Under the pieces are notes generated by a model. It saw only the letters and a list, made by a program, of their open reading frames with translations. It made no database searches and was not told the origin of the DNA. 11,571 nt of DNA from an uncultured Oscillospiraceae bacterium. GTDB taxonomy: Bacteria; Bacillota; Clostridia; Oscillospirales; Acutalibacteraceae. The DNA lies in the NCBI GenBank assembly GCA_900540305.1, contig UQFL01000056.1:1-11571 (forward strand), read 5' to 3'. Below, piece by piece: positions 1-7,469 of the stretch (within the stretch, counting starts at the first letter, position 1; the number at the start of each line of letters is the position of its first letter). A program made the position numbers and the translations under genes.

Positions 1-18
1 GATGTGTATAAGAGACAG
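1..18 (+). other. Tn5 mosaic end / Nextera adapter (artefact)
   Basis: The first 18 bases are the 19-bp Tn5 mosaic end (GATGTGTATAAGAGACAG) lacking only its first A. Genuine insert begins at about base 19. No transposase gene is nearby and the right end carries the matching adapter, so this is library sequence and not a natural insertion element. Confidence 0.97.
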
Positions 19-44
19 ATTTTGACATTAATCGCCGTGAAATA

Positions 45-73
45 TTGCCATAATGACAAATTATTGATATAAT
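45..73 (+). promoter_or_regulatory. Extended -10 sigma-A-type promoter of the NSS transporter gene
   Basis: The -35 box is TTGCCA (45-50), followed by a 17-bp spacer and a perfect TATAAT (68-73) preceded by TGA, the extended -10 motif. Transcription would start near base 80, giving a leader of about 29 nt before the ATG at 109. Confidence 0.75.
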
Positions 74-108
74 AGTTTTTCAACTAATCAGTATTGAGAG
101 GTTTTACT

Positions 109-1470
109 ATGAAACATCACGCTAAACGAAGTACTTTTTCAGGCAGCGTAGGCTTTGTATTAGCTGCCGCAGGGTCCGCAGTCGGACTTGGAAATTTGTG
201 GAGATTTCCGTACCTTGCCGCAAAATACGGCGGTGGTATTTTCCTTTTGATTTATGTTATTTTTGCCGTTACATTCGGTTTCACTTTAATGGTAACTGAA
301 ATTGCAATGGGCAGAAAAACAAGACAGAGCCCCATGGAGGCATTCAAAACCCTAAACAATAAATGGGGATGGCTTGGAGCTCTTACAACGCTTGTACCCA
401 TTCTTATCCTGCCCTATTACTGCGTAATCGGCGGTTGGGTATTAAAGTATTCTTTCACAATGCTAACGGGCGCAGTTTCACAGGCGGCAGGAGAAAATTA
501 TTTTGCTAACTTTATTTCACAGCCTATTGAACCCGTAATTTGGTTTGTAATTTACGCAACGGCTACGGCGGTTATAATATTCCTTGGTGTTAACAAAGGT
601 ATCGAAAAACTCAGCCGTTTTCTTATGCCGATTTTGCTTATTCTCACCATAGGCCTCACCATTTTTGTAGTTACAAGAGACGGCGCTCTTGACGGCGTTA
701 TTTATTACCTTAAACCCGATTTCAGCAAGCTCAGCATTAAAACAGTACTTGCCGCACTTGGTCAGTTGTTCTTCTCAATGTCGCTTGCAATGGGTATTAT
801 GGTAACATACGGCTCTTATGTAAAAAAAGAAGACCATATTGAAAGATCTACAAGACAGATTGAGATATTTGACACCGTTATCGCATTCCTTGCAGGACTT
901 ATGATTGTTCCCGCTGTATTTGTTTATTCAGGCGGTGACGAGAGCGCTCTCGGACAGGGCCCCAGCCTTATGTTTGACACTCTTCCGAAAGTATTTAACG
1001 GAATGGATTTCGGCTCTGTTGTAGGCTCAGCATTCTTTATTCTTGTATTATTTGCGGCTCTTACAAGCTCTGTATCAGTTATGGAGGCAATCGTAGCCGG
1101 TATTACAGACAAGTATAAGATGAGCAGAAAGAAAGCAACACTTCTTGTTTATGTTTACACTTTGCTGATTGGCGTTTTCTGCGCTCTCGGCTTCAGCGTA
1201 TGGAGCAATTTCACAATTATGGGATTCGGTATTCTTGATTTCCTTGATTTCATTTCAAACAGCGTGCTTATGCCGATAGTTGGAATGATGACCTGTATTA
1301 TGGTTGGATTCATTATCAAACCCAAAACAATTACAGATGAAATTGAGCTTAACGGCCCGTTCAAGGTTAAAGGCTTTTACAATGTAATGGTTAAATGGAT
1401 TGCACCTATCTGCATTTTCGCAATTCTTGTAAGTTCCGTACTCAACACGCTCGGAATAGTTACAATCTAA
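109..1470 (+). CDS. Sodium-dependent amino-acid transporter (NSS/SNF family)
   Basis: This is a 453-residue polytopic membrane protein of the neurotransmitter:sodium symporter family, the LeuT/MhsT/Tyt1 type, which uses the Na+ gradient to import amino acids. The family signature in membrane segment 1 is clear at residues 22-35 (GSAVGLGNLWRFPY), where the Na+ and substrate sites lie. A length near 450 residues suits the 11-helix bacterial members. I chose the ATG at 109 because GAGAGG (96-101) lies 7 nt upstream; an in-frame TTG at 94 falls on this ribosome site and would add five residues not seen in the family. It is monocistronic, with its own promoter at 45-73 and terminator at 1481-1514. 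The exact amino acid carried cannot be read from sequence; tyrosine, tryptophan or branched hydrophobic substrates are typical. Confidence 0.95.
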   Translation: MKHHAKRSTFSGSVGFVLAAAGSAVGLGNLWRFPYLAAKYGGGIFLLIYVIFAVTFGFTLMVTEIAMGRKTRQSPMEAFKTLNNKWGWLGALTTLVPILILPYYCVIGGWVLKYSFTMLTGAVSQAAGENYFANFISQPIEPVIWFVIYATATAVIIFLGVNKGIEKLSRFLMPILLILTIGLTIFVVTRDGALDGVIYYLKPDFSKLSIKTVLAALGQLFFSMSLAMGIMVTYGSYVKKEDHIERSTRQIEIFDTVIAFLAGLMIVPAVFVYSGGDESALGQGPSLMFDTLPKVFNGMDFGSVVGSAFFILVLFAALTSSVSVMEAIVAGITDKYKMSRKKATLLVYVYTLLIGVFCALGFSVWSNFTIMGFGILDFLDFISNSVLMPIVGMMTCIMVGFIIKPKTITDEIELNGPFKVKGFYNVMVKWIAPICIFAILVSSVLNTLGIVTI

Positions 1471-1480
1471 CGGCAATAAT

Positions 1481-1514
1481 AAACGCCCGTCTCAAAAGAG
1501 ATGGGCGTTTTTTT
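1481..1514. terminator. Bidirectional intrinsic terminator between convergent genes
   Basis: A 13-bp stem (1481-1493 with 1498-1510, one G-U type pair) with an AAAA loop is followed on the plus strand by a seven-T run. It ends the NSS gene. On the minus strand the same hairpin is followed by a poorer TTTATTATT tract and lies about 20 bp past the stop of the small gene ending the mgl operon, so it probably serves both directions. Confidence 0.92.
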
Positions 1515-1532
1515 ATTTTATTCAAAACTTTT

Positions 1533-1697
1533 TTATGATAAAAGTATTGCACCGAACAGGCAGACGGCAAGCGCACCTGCCGCCGACAACACAAGAAAAT
1601 TTGCTGTTTTCAGCGGCATTTTTATATTCGCATATAGTCCGCCTTTTTTATGATAATCATTTTGATTTTCGCTGATTTTTTCTTTATTCTGTTCCAT
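1533..1697 (-). CDS. Small single-span membrane protein, last gene of the mgl operon
   Basis: This is a 54-residue open frame with an ATG at 1697 and a TAA stop at 1533-1535. It starts 22 bp after the mglC stop, and a GGTGG just upstream of the ATG is a usable ribosome site. The N-terminal half is charged and polar (MEQNKEKISENQND), followed by HKKGGLYANIKMPLKTA at 16-32. Residues 33-53 form one continuous hydrophobic segment, ending one residue before the stop. This suggests a tail-anchored or N-in single-span protein. I do not recognise a named family, although the GGLY..IKMPLKTAN stretch looks like a conserved element rather than random coding. Position and codon pattern support a real gene cotranscribed with mglBAC; function unknown. 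It could be an accessory subunit or modulator of the permease, or a passenger. Confidence 0.72.
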   Translation of the reverse strand: MEQNKEKISENQNDYHKKGGLYANIKMPLKTANFLVLSAAGALAVCLFGAILLS

Positions 1698-1719
1698 ATA
1701 CACCACCGATAAACCGCAC

Positions 1720-2787
1720 TTATTTTTTTGAGAGATACTTTCTCATATCAACAGCGCAGGCGGCAAGGATAATTGCACCTTTTATAACATAAAGCATATT
1801 TGCAGAAACAGAAAGAAAATTAAGCCCTACAAAAATAAGCTGTAAAAGTAAAACGCCTACAACAATTCCGCTTATTTTTCCCGTTCCCCCTACAAAGGAC
1901 ACGCCGCCGATTACACACGCCGCAATGGCGTCGCTCTCATAGGTAAGACCTGTATTAGCAGAACAGGAAGCAATTCGAGCACCCTCTATAAATCCTGTTA
2001 TACCATACATTACGCCTGCGAGCACAAACACTGCAACAACCGTTCTGAACACATTTACACCCGAAACATTTGCCGCCTCTTCATTCGAGCCTACTGCAAA
2101 CATATTTTTGCCGAGCTTTGTTTTATTCCATATAACCCACATAATCACTGTGAGTATAAGAGAATAAAGCACATATTTGGGAACGGCAACTCCGCCGATG
2201 GTAAAGAGTGTTCCCCTGATAAACTCCGTGTATGATGAATCAAGACCCGAAATAGTCTGCCCGTTATTAGTACCTATCATAAGATACATAAGAACAGCGC
2301 CGAATACAATAAGCTGAGTTGACAGGGTAACTATAAACGGATGAAGTTTGAATTTTGAAACAAAATAACCGTTTACAAGGCCAACTGCCGCACCGATGGC
2401 AATAACTATCAAGAATACAAGCCAAAGCGGCATAACTCCGAGTTCTGGGAACATCTTGTTCGGATAATTCGCCATTTGAAGCAGTGTTGCACCTACGCAG
2501 GCCGTCAAACCAACTACTCTGCCTGCGGAAATATCCGTGCCGGACAAAACTATACATCCGCCTATTCCCAAGGCAATGGGCAGTTTTGACGCTGTGAGTG
2601 AAATTATATTCACAATGGATGAAAGCGAAAGAAACGCAGGCTCTTTTGCCGCTATAAATATAATGGCAATCGCAATGATTATATACATTGCGTTATTCAG
2701 TAACATATCGCTTATGCGCCTTTGCTTTTCTTTAAAACTCATTTTTGAAAATTCAGAAAATCCGCTAAGCATTTTCATTTCAGGCAT
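1720..2787 (-). CDS. mglC: Galactose/methyl-galactoside ABC transporter permease MglC
   Basis: This 355-residue integral membrane subunit of the Mgl-type monosaccharide importer forms the translocation path as a homodimer. It aligns well from memory with E. coli MglC, sharing LSGTDISAGRVVGL, the ATLLQ..N..NKMFPE region, WNKTKLGKN, AANVSGVNV and DAIAACVIGGVSF. It has about eight to ten hydrophobic segments and belongs to the BPD_transp_2 family. I placed the start at the ATG at 2787 because GAGGAGG lies 6 nt upstream. A TTG at 2802 would overlap the mglA stop, and a third in-frame ATG at 2778 is less well spaced. The gene begins 11 bp after mglA ends, so the two are cotranscribed and probably translationally coupled. 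Ribose or another aldose is possible, but the MglC-specific NKMFPE region argues for galactose/glucose. Confidence 0.93.
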   Translation of the reverse strand: MPEMKMLSGFSEFSKMSFKEKQRRISDMLLNNAMYIIIAIAIIFIAAKEPAFLSLSSIVNIISLTASKLPIALGIGGCIVLSGTDISAGRVVGLTACVGATLLQMANYPNKMFPELGVMPLWLVFLIVIAIGAAVGLVNGYFVSKFKLHPFIVTLSTQLIVFGAVLMYLMIGTNNGQTISGLDSSYTEFIRGTLFTIGGVAVPKYVLYSLILTVIMWVIWNKTKLGKNMFAVGSNEEAANVSGVNVFRTVVAVFVLAGVMYGITGFIEGARIASCSANTGLTYESDAIAACVIGGVSFVGGTGKISGIVVGVLLLQLIFVGLNFLSVSANMLYVIKGAIILAACAVDMRKYLSKK

Positions 2788-2798
2788 AATCGCCCTCC

Positions 2799-4325
2799 TC
2801 AAACATATTTTGCCGCAAGAGTCATAATCTCCTCCTGCGTTGCCGTTTTTGCGCTGACCTCGCCCGCAAGCCTGCCGCCCGACATAACAAGAATACGGTT
2901 GCAGACACCGAGCAGTTCAGGCATTTCGGATGATACCATAATTACAGTTTTTCCCTTTTCTGCAAGATTTATGATAAGCTGATAGATTTCATATTTTGCG
3001 CCCACATCTATTCCTCGTGTAGGCTCGTCCAACAGCAGAACTTGAGGGTCTGTAAGAAGCCATCTGCCGAGAATAACCTTTTGCTGATTACCGCCTGACA
3101 GGGTGCCGATTTTCGTTTCCTGCGACGGGGTCTTTACTCGCATTGCTTTTATTATCCCGTCTGTGGCTTGTCTCATTTTTCTTTCACTTAAAATCAAGCC
3201 CGATTTATATTTGTCAAGGCTTGAAACGGTTGCATTTTCACGGATATTAAGAATTGAGAATATACCTGTGGCCCTGCGTTCTTCCGTCAAAAGTGCAAAG
3301 CCGTTTTTCATCGCCGCCTTGGCATTTTTATTATTTATCTCTCTTCCCTCAAGATATATTTTTCCGTCTTTTTTCTGAGCAATTCCGAACAGCGTTTCAA
3401 GAAGTTCTGTTCTGCCCGAAGCGTCAAGTCCCGCAATACCGAGGATTTCACCTTTATACGCTGAAAACGAAACATTTGAAAGATGAGAATACCTTGCCGT
3501 AAGATTTTCAACTCGCAAAAATTCGCCGTATATCTTATTTCTATGCTCAGGATAGCGGTTTGTAAGTTCTCTGCCAACCATAAGCTTTATAATCTCGTTC
3601 ATAGTCAGCTCTTTTGCGGGTCTTGTTGCAACCCATTTCCCGTCTCTCATAACGGTAACCTCATCGGAAATTTTCAAAATCTCCTCCATTTTGTGGGATA
3701 TATAAATTATGCCGCACCCTTTTGCTTTTAAAGAAGCGATAATCACGAACAGTCGCTCCGCCTCAGTTTGAGTAAGGGATGAAGTAGGCTCGTCAAATAC
3801 GATAACCCTTGCATTATATGACACGGCTTTTGCAATCTCCGCCATCTGACGCTGAGAAACAGGAAGATTGCCCATAATCTCTTTGGGGTTTATCTTTATT
3901 CCGAGTTCGCTAAAAACCGCATTCGTTTTTTGCAGCATTTTCTTCTCGCTTGTGAGCGGAATAAATCGTGATACGGTTGGAAATCTTCCGAGCCACATAT
4001 TATCATTAACATTTCTCCTGAGCGCTTGGTTTAACTCCTGATGCACCATTGCAACTCCGTTTTCAAGCGCCTCTTTTGAATTTTTGAAATTTACTTCCCT
4101 GCCGTCAAGCAGGATTTTTCCGCCGTCCTTTGAATACACGCCGAAAAGGCATTTCATAAGCGTTGATTTGCCTGCTCCATTTTCACCCATAAGAGCGTGC
4201 ACCGTGCCTGCCTTTACACTCAGCCGTGCTCCGTCAAGCGCCTTTACTCCCGGAAAACTTTTCGTTATATTCTCCATTCTCAAAAGAACGGGCGCTTCGG
4301 GCTGTTTCTTATTTTCATTTACCAT
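2799..4325 (-). CDS. mglA: Galactose/methyl-galactoside ABC transporter ATPase MglA
   Basis: This 508-residue protein has two fused ATP-binding domains and powers sugar import. Domain 1 shows Walker A at 47-55 (GENGAGKST), the Q-loop at 94-97 (VHQE), a signature of the form PVSQRQ near 155-160, Walker B at 174-179, then EPTSSL and ISHKMEE. Domain 2 has a degenerate Walker A (GLDASGRTE, no Lys), normal for this family, an LSGGNQQKV signature at 409-417 and a VLLLDEP Walker B. Length and sequence closely follow E. coli MglA (506 residues), including the VTEERRxTGI-like and MRVKTP regions. I chose the ATG at 4325, 17 bp past the mglB stop and preceded by GGGTGG; the open frame extends 20 codons further upstream but overlaps mglB. 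Confidence 0.94.
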   Translation of the reverse strand: MVNENKKQPEAPVLLRMENITKSFPGVKALDGARLSVKAGTVHALMGENGAGKSTLMKCLFGVYSKDGGKILLDGREVNFKNSKEALENGVAMVHQELNQALRRNVNDNMWLGRFPTVSRFIPLTSEKKMLQKTNAVFSELGIKINPKEIMGNLPVSQRQMAEIAKAVSYNARVIVFDEPTSSLTQTEAERLFVIIASLKAKGCGIIYISHKMEEILKISDEVTVMRDGKWVATRPAKELTMNEIIKLMVGRELTNRYPEHRNKIYGEFLRVENLTARYSHLSNVSFSAYKGEILGIAGLDASGRTELLETLFGIAQKKDGKIYLEGREINNKNAKAAMKNGFALLTEERRATGIFSILNIRENATVSSLDKYKSGLILSERKMRQATDGIIKAMRVKTPSQETKIGTLSGGNQQKVILGRWLLTDPQVLLLDEPTRGIDVGAKYEIYQLIINLAEKGKTVIMVSSEMPELLGVCNRILVMSGGRLAGEVSAKTATQEEIMTLAAKYV

Positions 4326-4342
4326 AAAATCCACCCGTAAAT

Positions 4343-5446
4343 TTACTCTCCCGTATAAGGTGAATACGGAATATTCACTCTCCACGAACCCACAATATTC
4401 TGCTGGTCTATTCCGTCAAACGGTCCGTTTGAAGAGTTATAATTGTCTATAATCTGTTTTATTGTTGTTGCCATAGATTCGCCGTCCTGCTTAATTGTTC
4501 CTGCCATTGAACCGTCCGCAATCTTTGCCTTTGCGGCGTCAGTTGCGTCAACACCGAAAACAGGAATCACGGTTGAACCCTCGCCCTTGTTGTAGCCTGC
4601 GCTCTGAAGAGCAGAAATTGCACCGAGCGCCATTTCATCGTTATTCGCAATAACAAGCTCTACCATATTTGAATTTGCCGTGCTGTGCTTTGCAAGAATA
4701 GTGCCCATATAGTTTGTTGCCGCCGCAGACGACCAGTTTCCGTCCTGGTCAACAAGATAGCCGTTTGAATTTGACTGGTCATAAAATTCAAGTTCTGGCT
4801 TGCCTGCCGCAGTAAGAGCGGCGTTACAGTCCTGAACGGCGTACTGCGTTCTTGCAATTGCCTCAAGGTTGCCCTCCTGCCCCTTAAACATTACATAGCT
4901 GATTTTGCCGTCGCTGTTTAAATCATATTTCTGATAATCGTTCAAAAGATATTCCGCTATCATCTCTCCCTGCATATGCCCTGCCATTTCATAATCCGTG
5001 CCAACGAAAACGCACTTGTCATAGCTTGAAACAACGCTCTCATTAACAGAGCGGTTAAAGAATATAACGGGGATATTTTGTGCAGAGGCGAGGTTTACGA
5101 TATTCTGAGCAGAATCATCCGAACCCGTATCAACAACATTTACAACAAGAACGGACGCACCTTTCGCAATAGCTGTCTGCACCTGTTCCGTCTGTGTTGT
5201 CTGGTTATTGTTTGCGTCATAATCGTTATATTTCAAACCGCTTTCATCAAGAATTTTGTCAAGCGCTGTTCTGACAGAGGAAATATAAGTGTCGCTGAAA
5301 GTATAATATAAAACGGCAATCTCGCCTTTTTTAGACTGCGCCGTATCAGATGAATTTTGATTAGTATTGCTTTCAGAATTACTGCATCCCGAAAAGCCGA
5401 GCATCATTAAAGACACCGATAAAATAATAAGTATAATTTTTTTCAT
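4343..5446 (-). CDS. mglB: Galactose/glucose-binding lipoprotein MglB
   Basis: This 367-residue extracellular substrate-binding lipoprotein feeds the MglA/MglC importer. A lipoprotein signal (basic MKK, hydrophobic core, FSGC with Cys21 as lipidated residue) precedes a Ser/Asn/Gln linker and a periplasmic-binding-protein type I fold (Peripla_BP_4). MglB-like landmarks are clear: an EF-hand-like Ca2+ loop at 175-183 (DLNSDGKIS), the Arg at about 199, a Trp at the sugar-stacking position (NWSSAAATNYMG), VIANNDEMALGA and VPVFGVDAT-type segments. The aromatic of lobe 1 is Tyr54 where E. coli has Phe16, a conservative swap. The ATG at 5446 has GGAGG 8 nt upstream (5455-5459). It is first in mglBAC, as usual. 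No LacI/GalR-type regulator is in the window, and I see no convincing promoter or CcpA site upstream. Confidence 0.93.
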   Translation of the reverse strand: MKKIILIILSVSLMMLGFSGCSNSESNTNQNSSDTAQSKKGEIAVLYYTFSDTYISSVRTALDKILDESGLKYNDYDANNNQTTQTEQVQTAIAKGASVLVVNVVDTGSDDSAQNIVNLASAQNIPVIFFNRSVNESVVSSYDKCVFVGTDYEMAGHMQGEMIAEYLLNDYQKYDLNSDGKISYVMFKGQEGNLEAIARTQYAVQDCNAALTAAGKPELEFYDQSNSNGYLVDQDGNWSSAAATNYMGTILAKHSTANSNMVELVIANNDEMALGAISALQSAGYNKGEGSTVIPVFGVDATDAAKAKIADGSMAGTIKQDGESMATTIKQIIDNYNSSNGPFDGIDQQNIVGSWRVNIPYSPYTGE

Positions 5447-5510
5447 TATAAAAACCTCCGTTTATACTATATCCATTATTTTTTCCATAACTCGAAATTT
5501 TAAGCAAAAT

Positions 5511-5544
5511 AAAAACCGACTCAGCGTCAAAACTGAATCGGTTT
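5511..5544 (-). terminator. Intrinsic terminator after the acetyltransferase gene
   Basis: A 12-bp stem (5513-5524 with 5533-5544, one G-T wobble) with an 8-nt loop gives, on the minus strand, a hairpin followed by GGTTTTTATTTT. It lies about 30 bp past the acetyltransferase stop and 65 bp before mglB, separating the sigma-factor unit from the mgl operon. Confidence 0.88.
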
Positions 5545-5574
5545 CATACTAATTAATATTTTAATTCTGTTAAA

Positions 5575-6168
5575 TCAGAATAAAATATCTTCATCTTTAA
5601 TTTTATCTTTTTCTGTTATTTTTCTTATAACCCTGCACGGATTTCCTGCCGCAACAACGCCGCTCGGAATATCCTTTGTAACAACACTTCCTGCACCGAT
5701 AACCGTTCCGTTTCCTATCGTTACACCGGGGCAGATTGTGGCGTTCGCGCCAATCCACACATCGTTTCCGATATTAATCGGCTTTGAAGTGCTTATGCCT
5801 GCTCCTCTTTGACTTGCATCAATCGAATGGCCTGCGCACGCAATGCACACGCCGGGAGCAATGAAAGCATTTGCGCCTATATTAACAGGGGAAGTGTCCA
5901 AAATAACGCAGTTGTAATTAATAACCGTTAAGCCGTGCGTATGAATATTTTTACCGTAATCACATTTGAAAGGCGGCTCAATAAAAGTAAGCTCGTGGCA
6001 GGTCCCGAAAAGTTTTTGCAATATCTCTTTTCGTTTTTCGCCGTCCTCACTGGTTGTCTGATTATATTCCATGCAAAGTTTTTCAGCATTTGCTTTAAAC
6101 TGCTTTGGCATATTGAGATTATTACCGTTATAAGGTTTGTTGCTTTTTAGTATTTTTTCAATATCCAT
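5575..6168 (-). CDS. Hexapeptide sugar O-acetyltransferase (Maa/LacA/NodL type)
   Basis: This 197-residue cytoplasmic enzyme is predicted to transfer acetyl from acetyl-CoA to a sugar hydroxyl. An N-terminal helical Mac-type region (PYNGNN...LCMEYNQT, residues 12-38) is followed by a left-handed beta helix of hexapeptide repeats, such as IGANAFIAPGV and IGNDVWIGANATI. The catalytic histidine is His114 in CAGHSIDASQRGAG, the counterpart of AGHP.D...R in LacA/Maa. The end GVVAAGNPCRVIRKI is family-typical, and about 200 residues is normal length. The ATG at 6168 has only a weak AAGAGA ribosome site and lies 25 bp past the anti-sigma stop, so it is probably cotranscribed with the sigma unit. The acceptor (maltose, galactosides or an envelope glycan) cannot be told from sequence. 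Confidence 0.93.
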   Translation of the reverse strand: MDIEKILKSNKPYNGNNLNMPKQFKANAEKLCMEYNQTTSEDGEKRKEILQKLFGTCHELTFIEPPFKCDYGKNIHTHGLTVINYNCVILDTSPVNIGANAFIAPGVCIACAGHSIDASQRGAGISTSKPINIGNDVWIGANATICPGVTIGNGTVIGAGSVVTKDIPSGVVAAGNPCRVIRKITEKDKIKDEDILF

Positions 6169-6193
6169 ACTGTTCTCTTTTCAAATTAGATTC

Positions 6194-6979
6194 TTAATTA
6201 TTCTTGCCATACTGATATTTGTTGCCCTGACCGTTGTTTTGCGAATTGTTCTGTCCACTACCTTGCCCGTTACCCTGAGCGCCTGCATCTTCGGAATTAT
6301 CGGTATTTTCACCGTTTTCGGCATTAATCATATCTCTGATTTCACGCATAGTAAAGTTTTTAACATCTTCAACCGTAATATCAGGATTGATTTGAGCAAG
6401 CTCAAGATACGCCCTGTACTTTCCAAGAGAAATCCCCTGCGAATGAGCCGTCTTTGCGTCCTCATTACTGCCGAGGCAGTAGATATTTTCAGACGGAATA
6501 TCCGTTTGGGAAGCAATACAATCTTCCATTTCCTTAGTTTTATTTTCAAATGCGCTTAAAACAGTTACTTCAAGAAGATTGTCCTCTTCAAGGCAGGAAA
6601 CCACATAGGAATTATCAAGAGCGGCGTTTACTGCGTCATCATAACTCAATCCCTTAACATCAAGTTCCTGAGCAAGCTTAACGCCGTCATCATTATAACC
6701 CTTAACATCAACAACTCTTCCGTAAATATTGACACCGAGTTCAAAAGACGGGTTAATATCCATACTAACAGCCGAAACGGGCACGGCATAAGACGAATAT
6801 CCGCCTATTCCGAAAAGCAAAATTACTGCGCAAACAACTGCCGCCGCAATACGACTATGCACAGTGTTTTTTCTGCCGCTGTAACCGTTTGTTTTAGTAT
6901 ATATATAATCTTCTGTTTTAGATTTAAGAGCATCATCTGCGTGAATGCTGTCAAAAGCTGATTTGATTTTATTTTCCAT
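6194..6979 (-). CDS. RsgI-like transmembrane anti-sigma factor
   Basis: This 261-residue single-pass protein probably sequesters the ECF sigma factor encoded just upstream. In order it has a cytoplasmic N-terminal region at 1-43 (presumed sigma-binding), one membrane helix at about 44-65, then an extracellular RsgI-type domain starting with SMDINPSFELGVN at 72-84, GRVVDVKGYNDDG at 87-99 and a KGLSYDDAV segment. A later conserved-looking block (SLGKYRAYLELAQINPDITVEDV, within 184-206) leads to an acidic then Gly/Asn/Gln-rich tail at 220-261. N76-P77 matches the Asn-Pro bond that RsgI proteins cut themselves. I chose the ATG at 6979 because GGAGG (6988-6992) is 8 nt upstream; the ATG at 6985 would leave only 2 nt. 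It overlaps the sigma gene by 11 nt, implying translational coupling. Pairing with the sigma factor is inferred from position. Confidence 0.87.
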   Translation of the reverse strand: MENKIKSAFDSIHADDALKSKTEDYIYTKTNGYSGRKNTVHSRIAAAVVCAVILLFGIGGYSSYAVPVSAVSMDINPSFELGVNIYGRVVDVKGYNDDGVKLAQELDVKGLSYDDAVNAALDNSYVVSCLEEDNLLEVTVLSAFENKTKEMEDCIASQTDIPSENIYCLGSNEDAKTAHSQGISLGKYRAYLELAQINPDITVEDVKNFTMREIRDMINAENGENTDNSEDAGAQGNGQGSGQNNSQNNGQGNKYQYGKNN

Positions 6980-7454
6980 TTTCATCGCCTCCCAGCTTTT
7001 TCTCAAGCATTTTTCGAGCCCGTGCCAACAGCGTGTAAACCGTGTTTACATTTTTATGAAGAATATCGGCAATTTCAACAGCAGAATATCCCTCATAATA
7101 ATGAAGATATACTGCGTTTTTATATTTTGCAGGCAGGCTTAAAACAGCCTCTAAAACATCAGAATTATCATCCGTCTGCTCATAACTCGGCGGAGTAATC
7201 TGGTCTATTGAAACTGTTTTGCTTCTGAAAAAACTTTTAATCAAATCCTTGCACTGATTTACCGTTACTCTTATTATCCACGCTTTTTCGTGAGTTTCAT
7301 TTTCAAAATCAATACTGCTCAGTGCATATTTCAAAAACACCTCCTGAAATATATCCTCAGTATCAGCGGTGTTTTTCAAATGAAGCATACAAATTCTGTA
7401 AACTGTGTCTGCATATAAATCAACAGTTCTGTTTACTTCCTGTTCACTGCGCAT
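6969..7454 (-). CDS. ECF (extracytoplasmic function) RNA polymerase sigma factor
   Basis: This 161-residue sigma-70 family protein has only regions 2 and 4, the ECF layout. Region 2 spans about residues 9-75 (YADTVYRICMLHL, DTEDIFQEVFLK, then AWIIRVTVNQCKDLIKS). Region 4 spans about 103-155 (LPAKYKNAVYLHYYEGYSAVEIADIL, then NTVYTLLARARKML), the helix-turn-helix that reads the -35 element. It starts at the ATG at 7454 with GGGAGA a few bases upstream, 15 bp after the stop of the secreted repeat protein, and its 3' end overlaps the anti-sigma gene. It should direct core polymerase to envelope-response promoters when released by the anti-sigma factor. The best local target is the candidate promoter at 7892-7920, which would make the unit autoregulated; this is inference. 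Confidence 0.95.
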   Translation of the reverse strand: MRSEQEVNRTVDLYADTVYRICMLHLKNTADTEDIFQEVFLKYALSSIDFENETHEKAWIIRVTVNQCKDLIKSFFRSKTVSIDQITPPSYEQTDDNSDVLEAVLSLPAKYKNAVYLHYYEGYSAVEIADILHKNVNTVYTLLARARKMLEKKLGGDENGK

Positions 7455-7469
7455 CTTATCTCCCTGAAA

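Noticed and set aside
1..18. Mosaic ends as evidence of a natural Tn5/IS50 composite transposon
   Set aside because: No transposase or resistance gene is present, and the right copy continues into the Nextera Read 1 adapter, so they are library artefacts.
94..108. TTG start for the NSS transporter
   Set aside because: The codon falls on the ribosome binding site for the ATG at 109 and adds five residues not expected in the family.
4084..4452. 122-codon plus-strand open frame
   Set aside because: It is antisense to mglA and mglB, both strongly supported, and has no ribosome site or promoter.
5455..5512. mglB promoter such as TATAGT/GTATAA close to the ribosome site, or a CcpA site
   Set aside because: No acceptable -35 box at 16-18 bp spacing and no cre-like dyad was seen; too weak to annotate.
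6137..6559. 140-codon hydrophobic plus-strand open frame
   Set aside because: It is antisense to the anti-sigma gene. The hydrophobicity is what the complement of Asn/Glu/Asp/Lys-rich coding gives, and no ribosome site precedes it.
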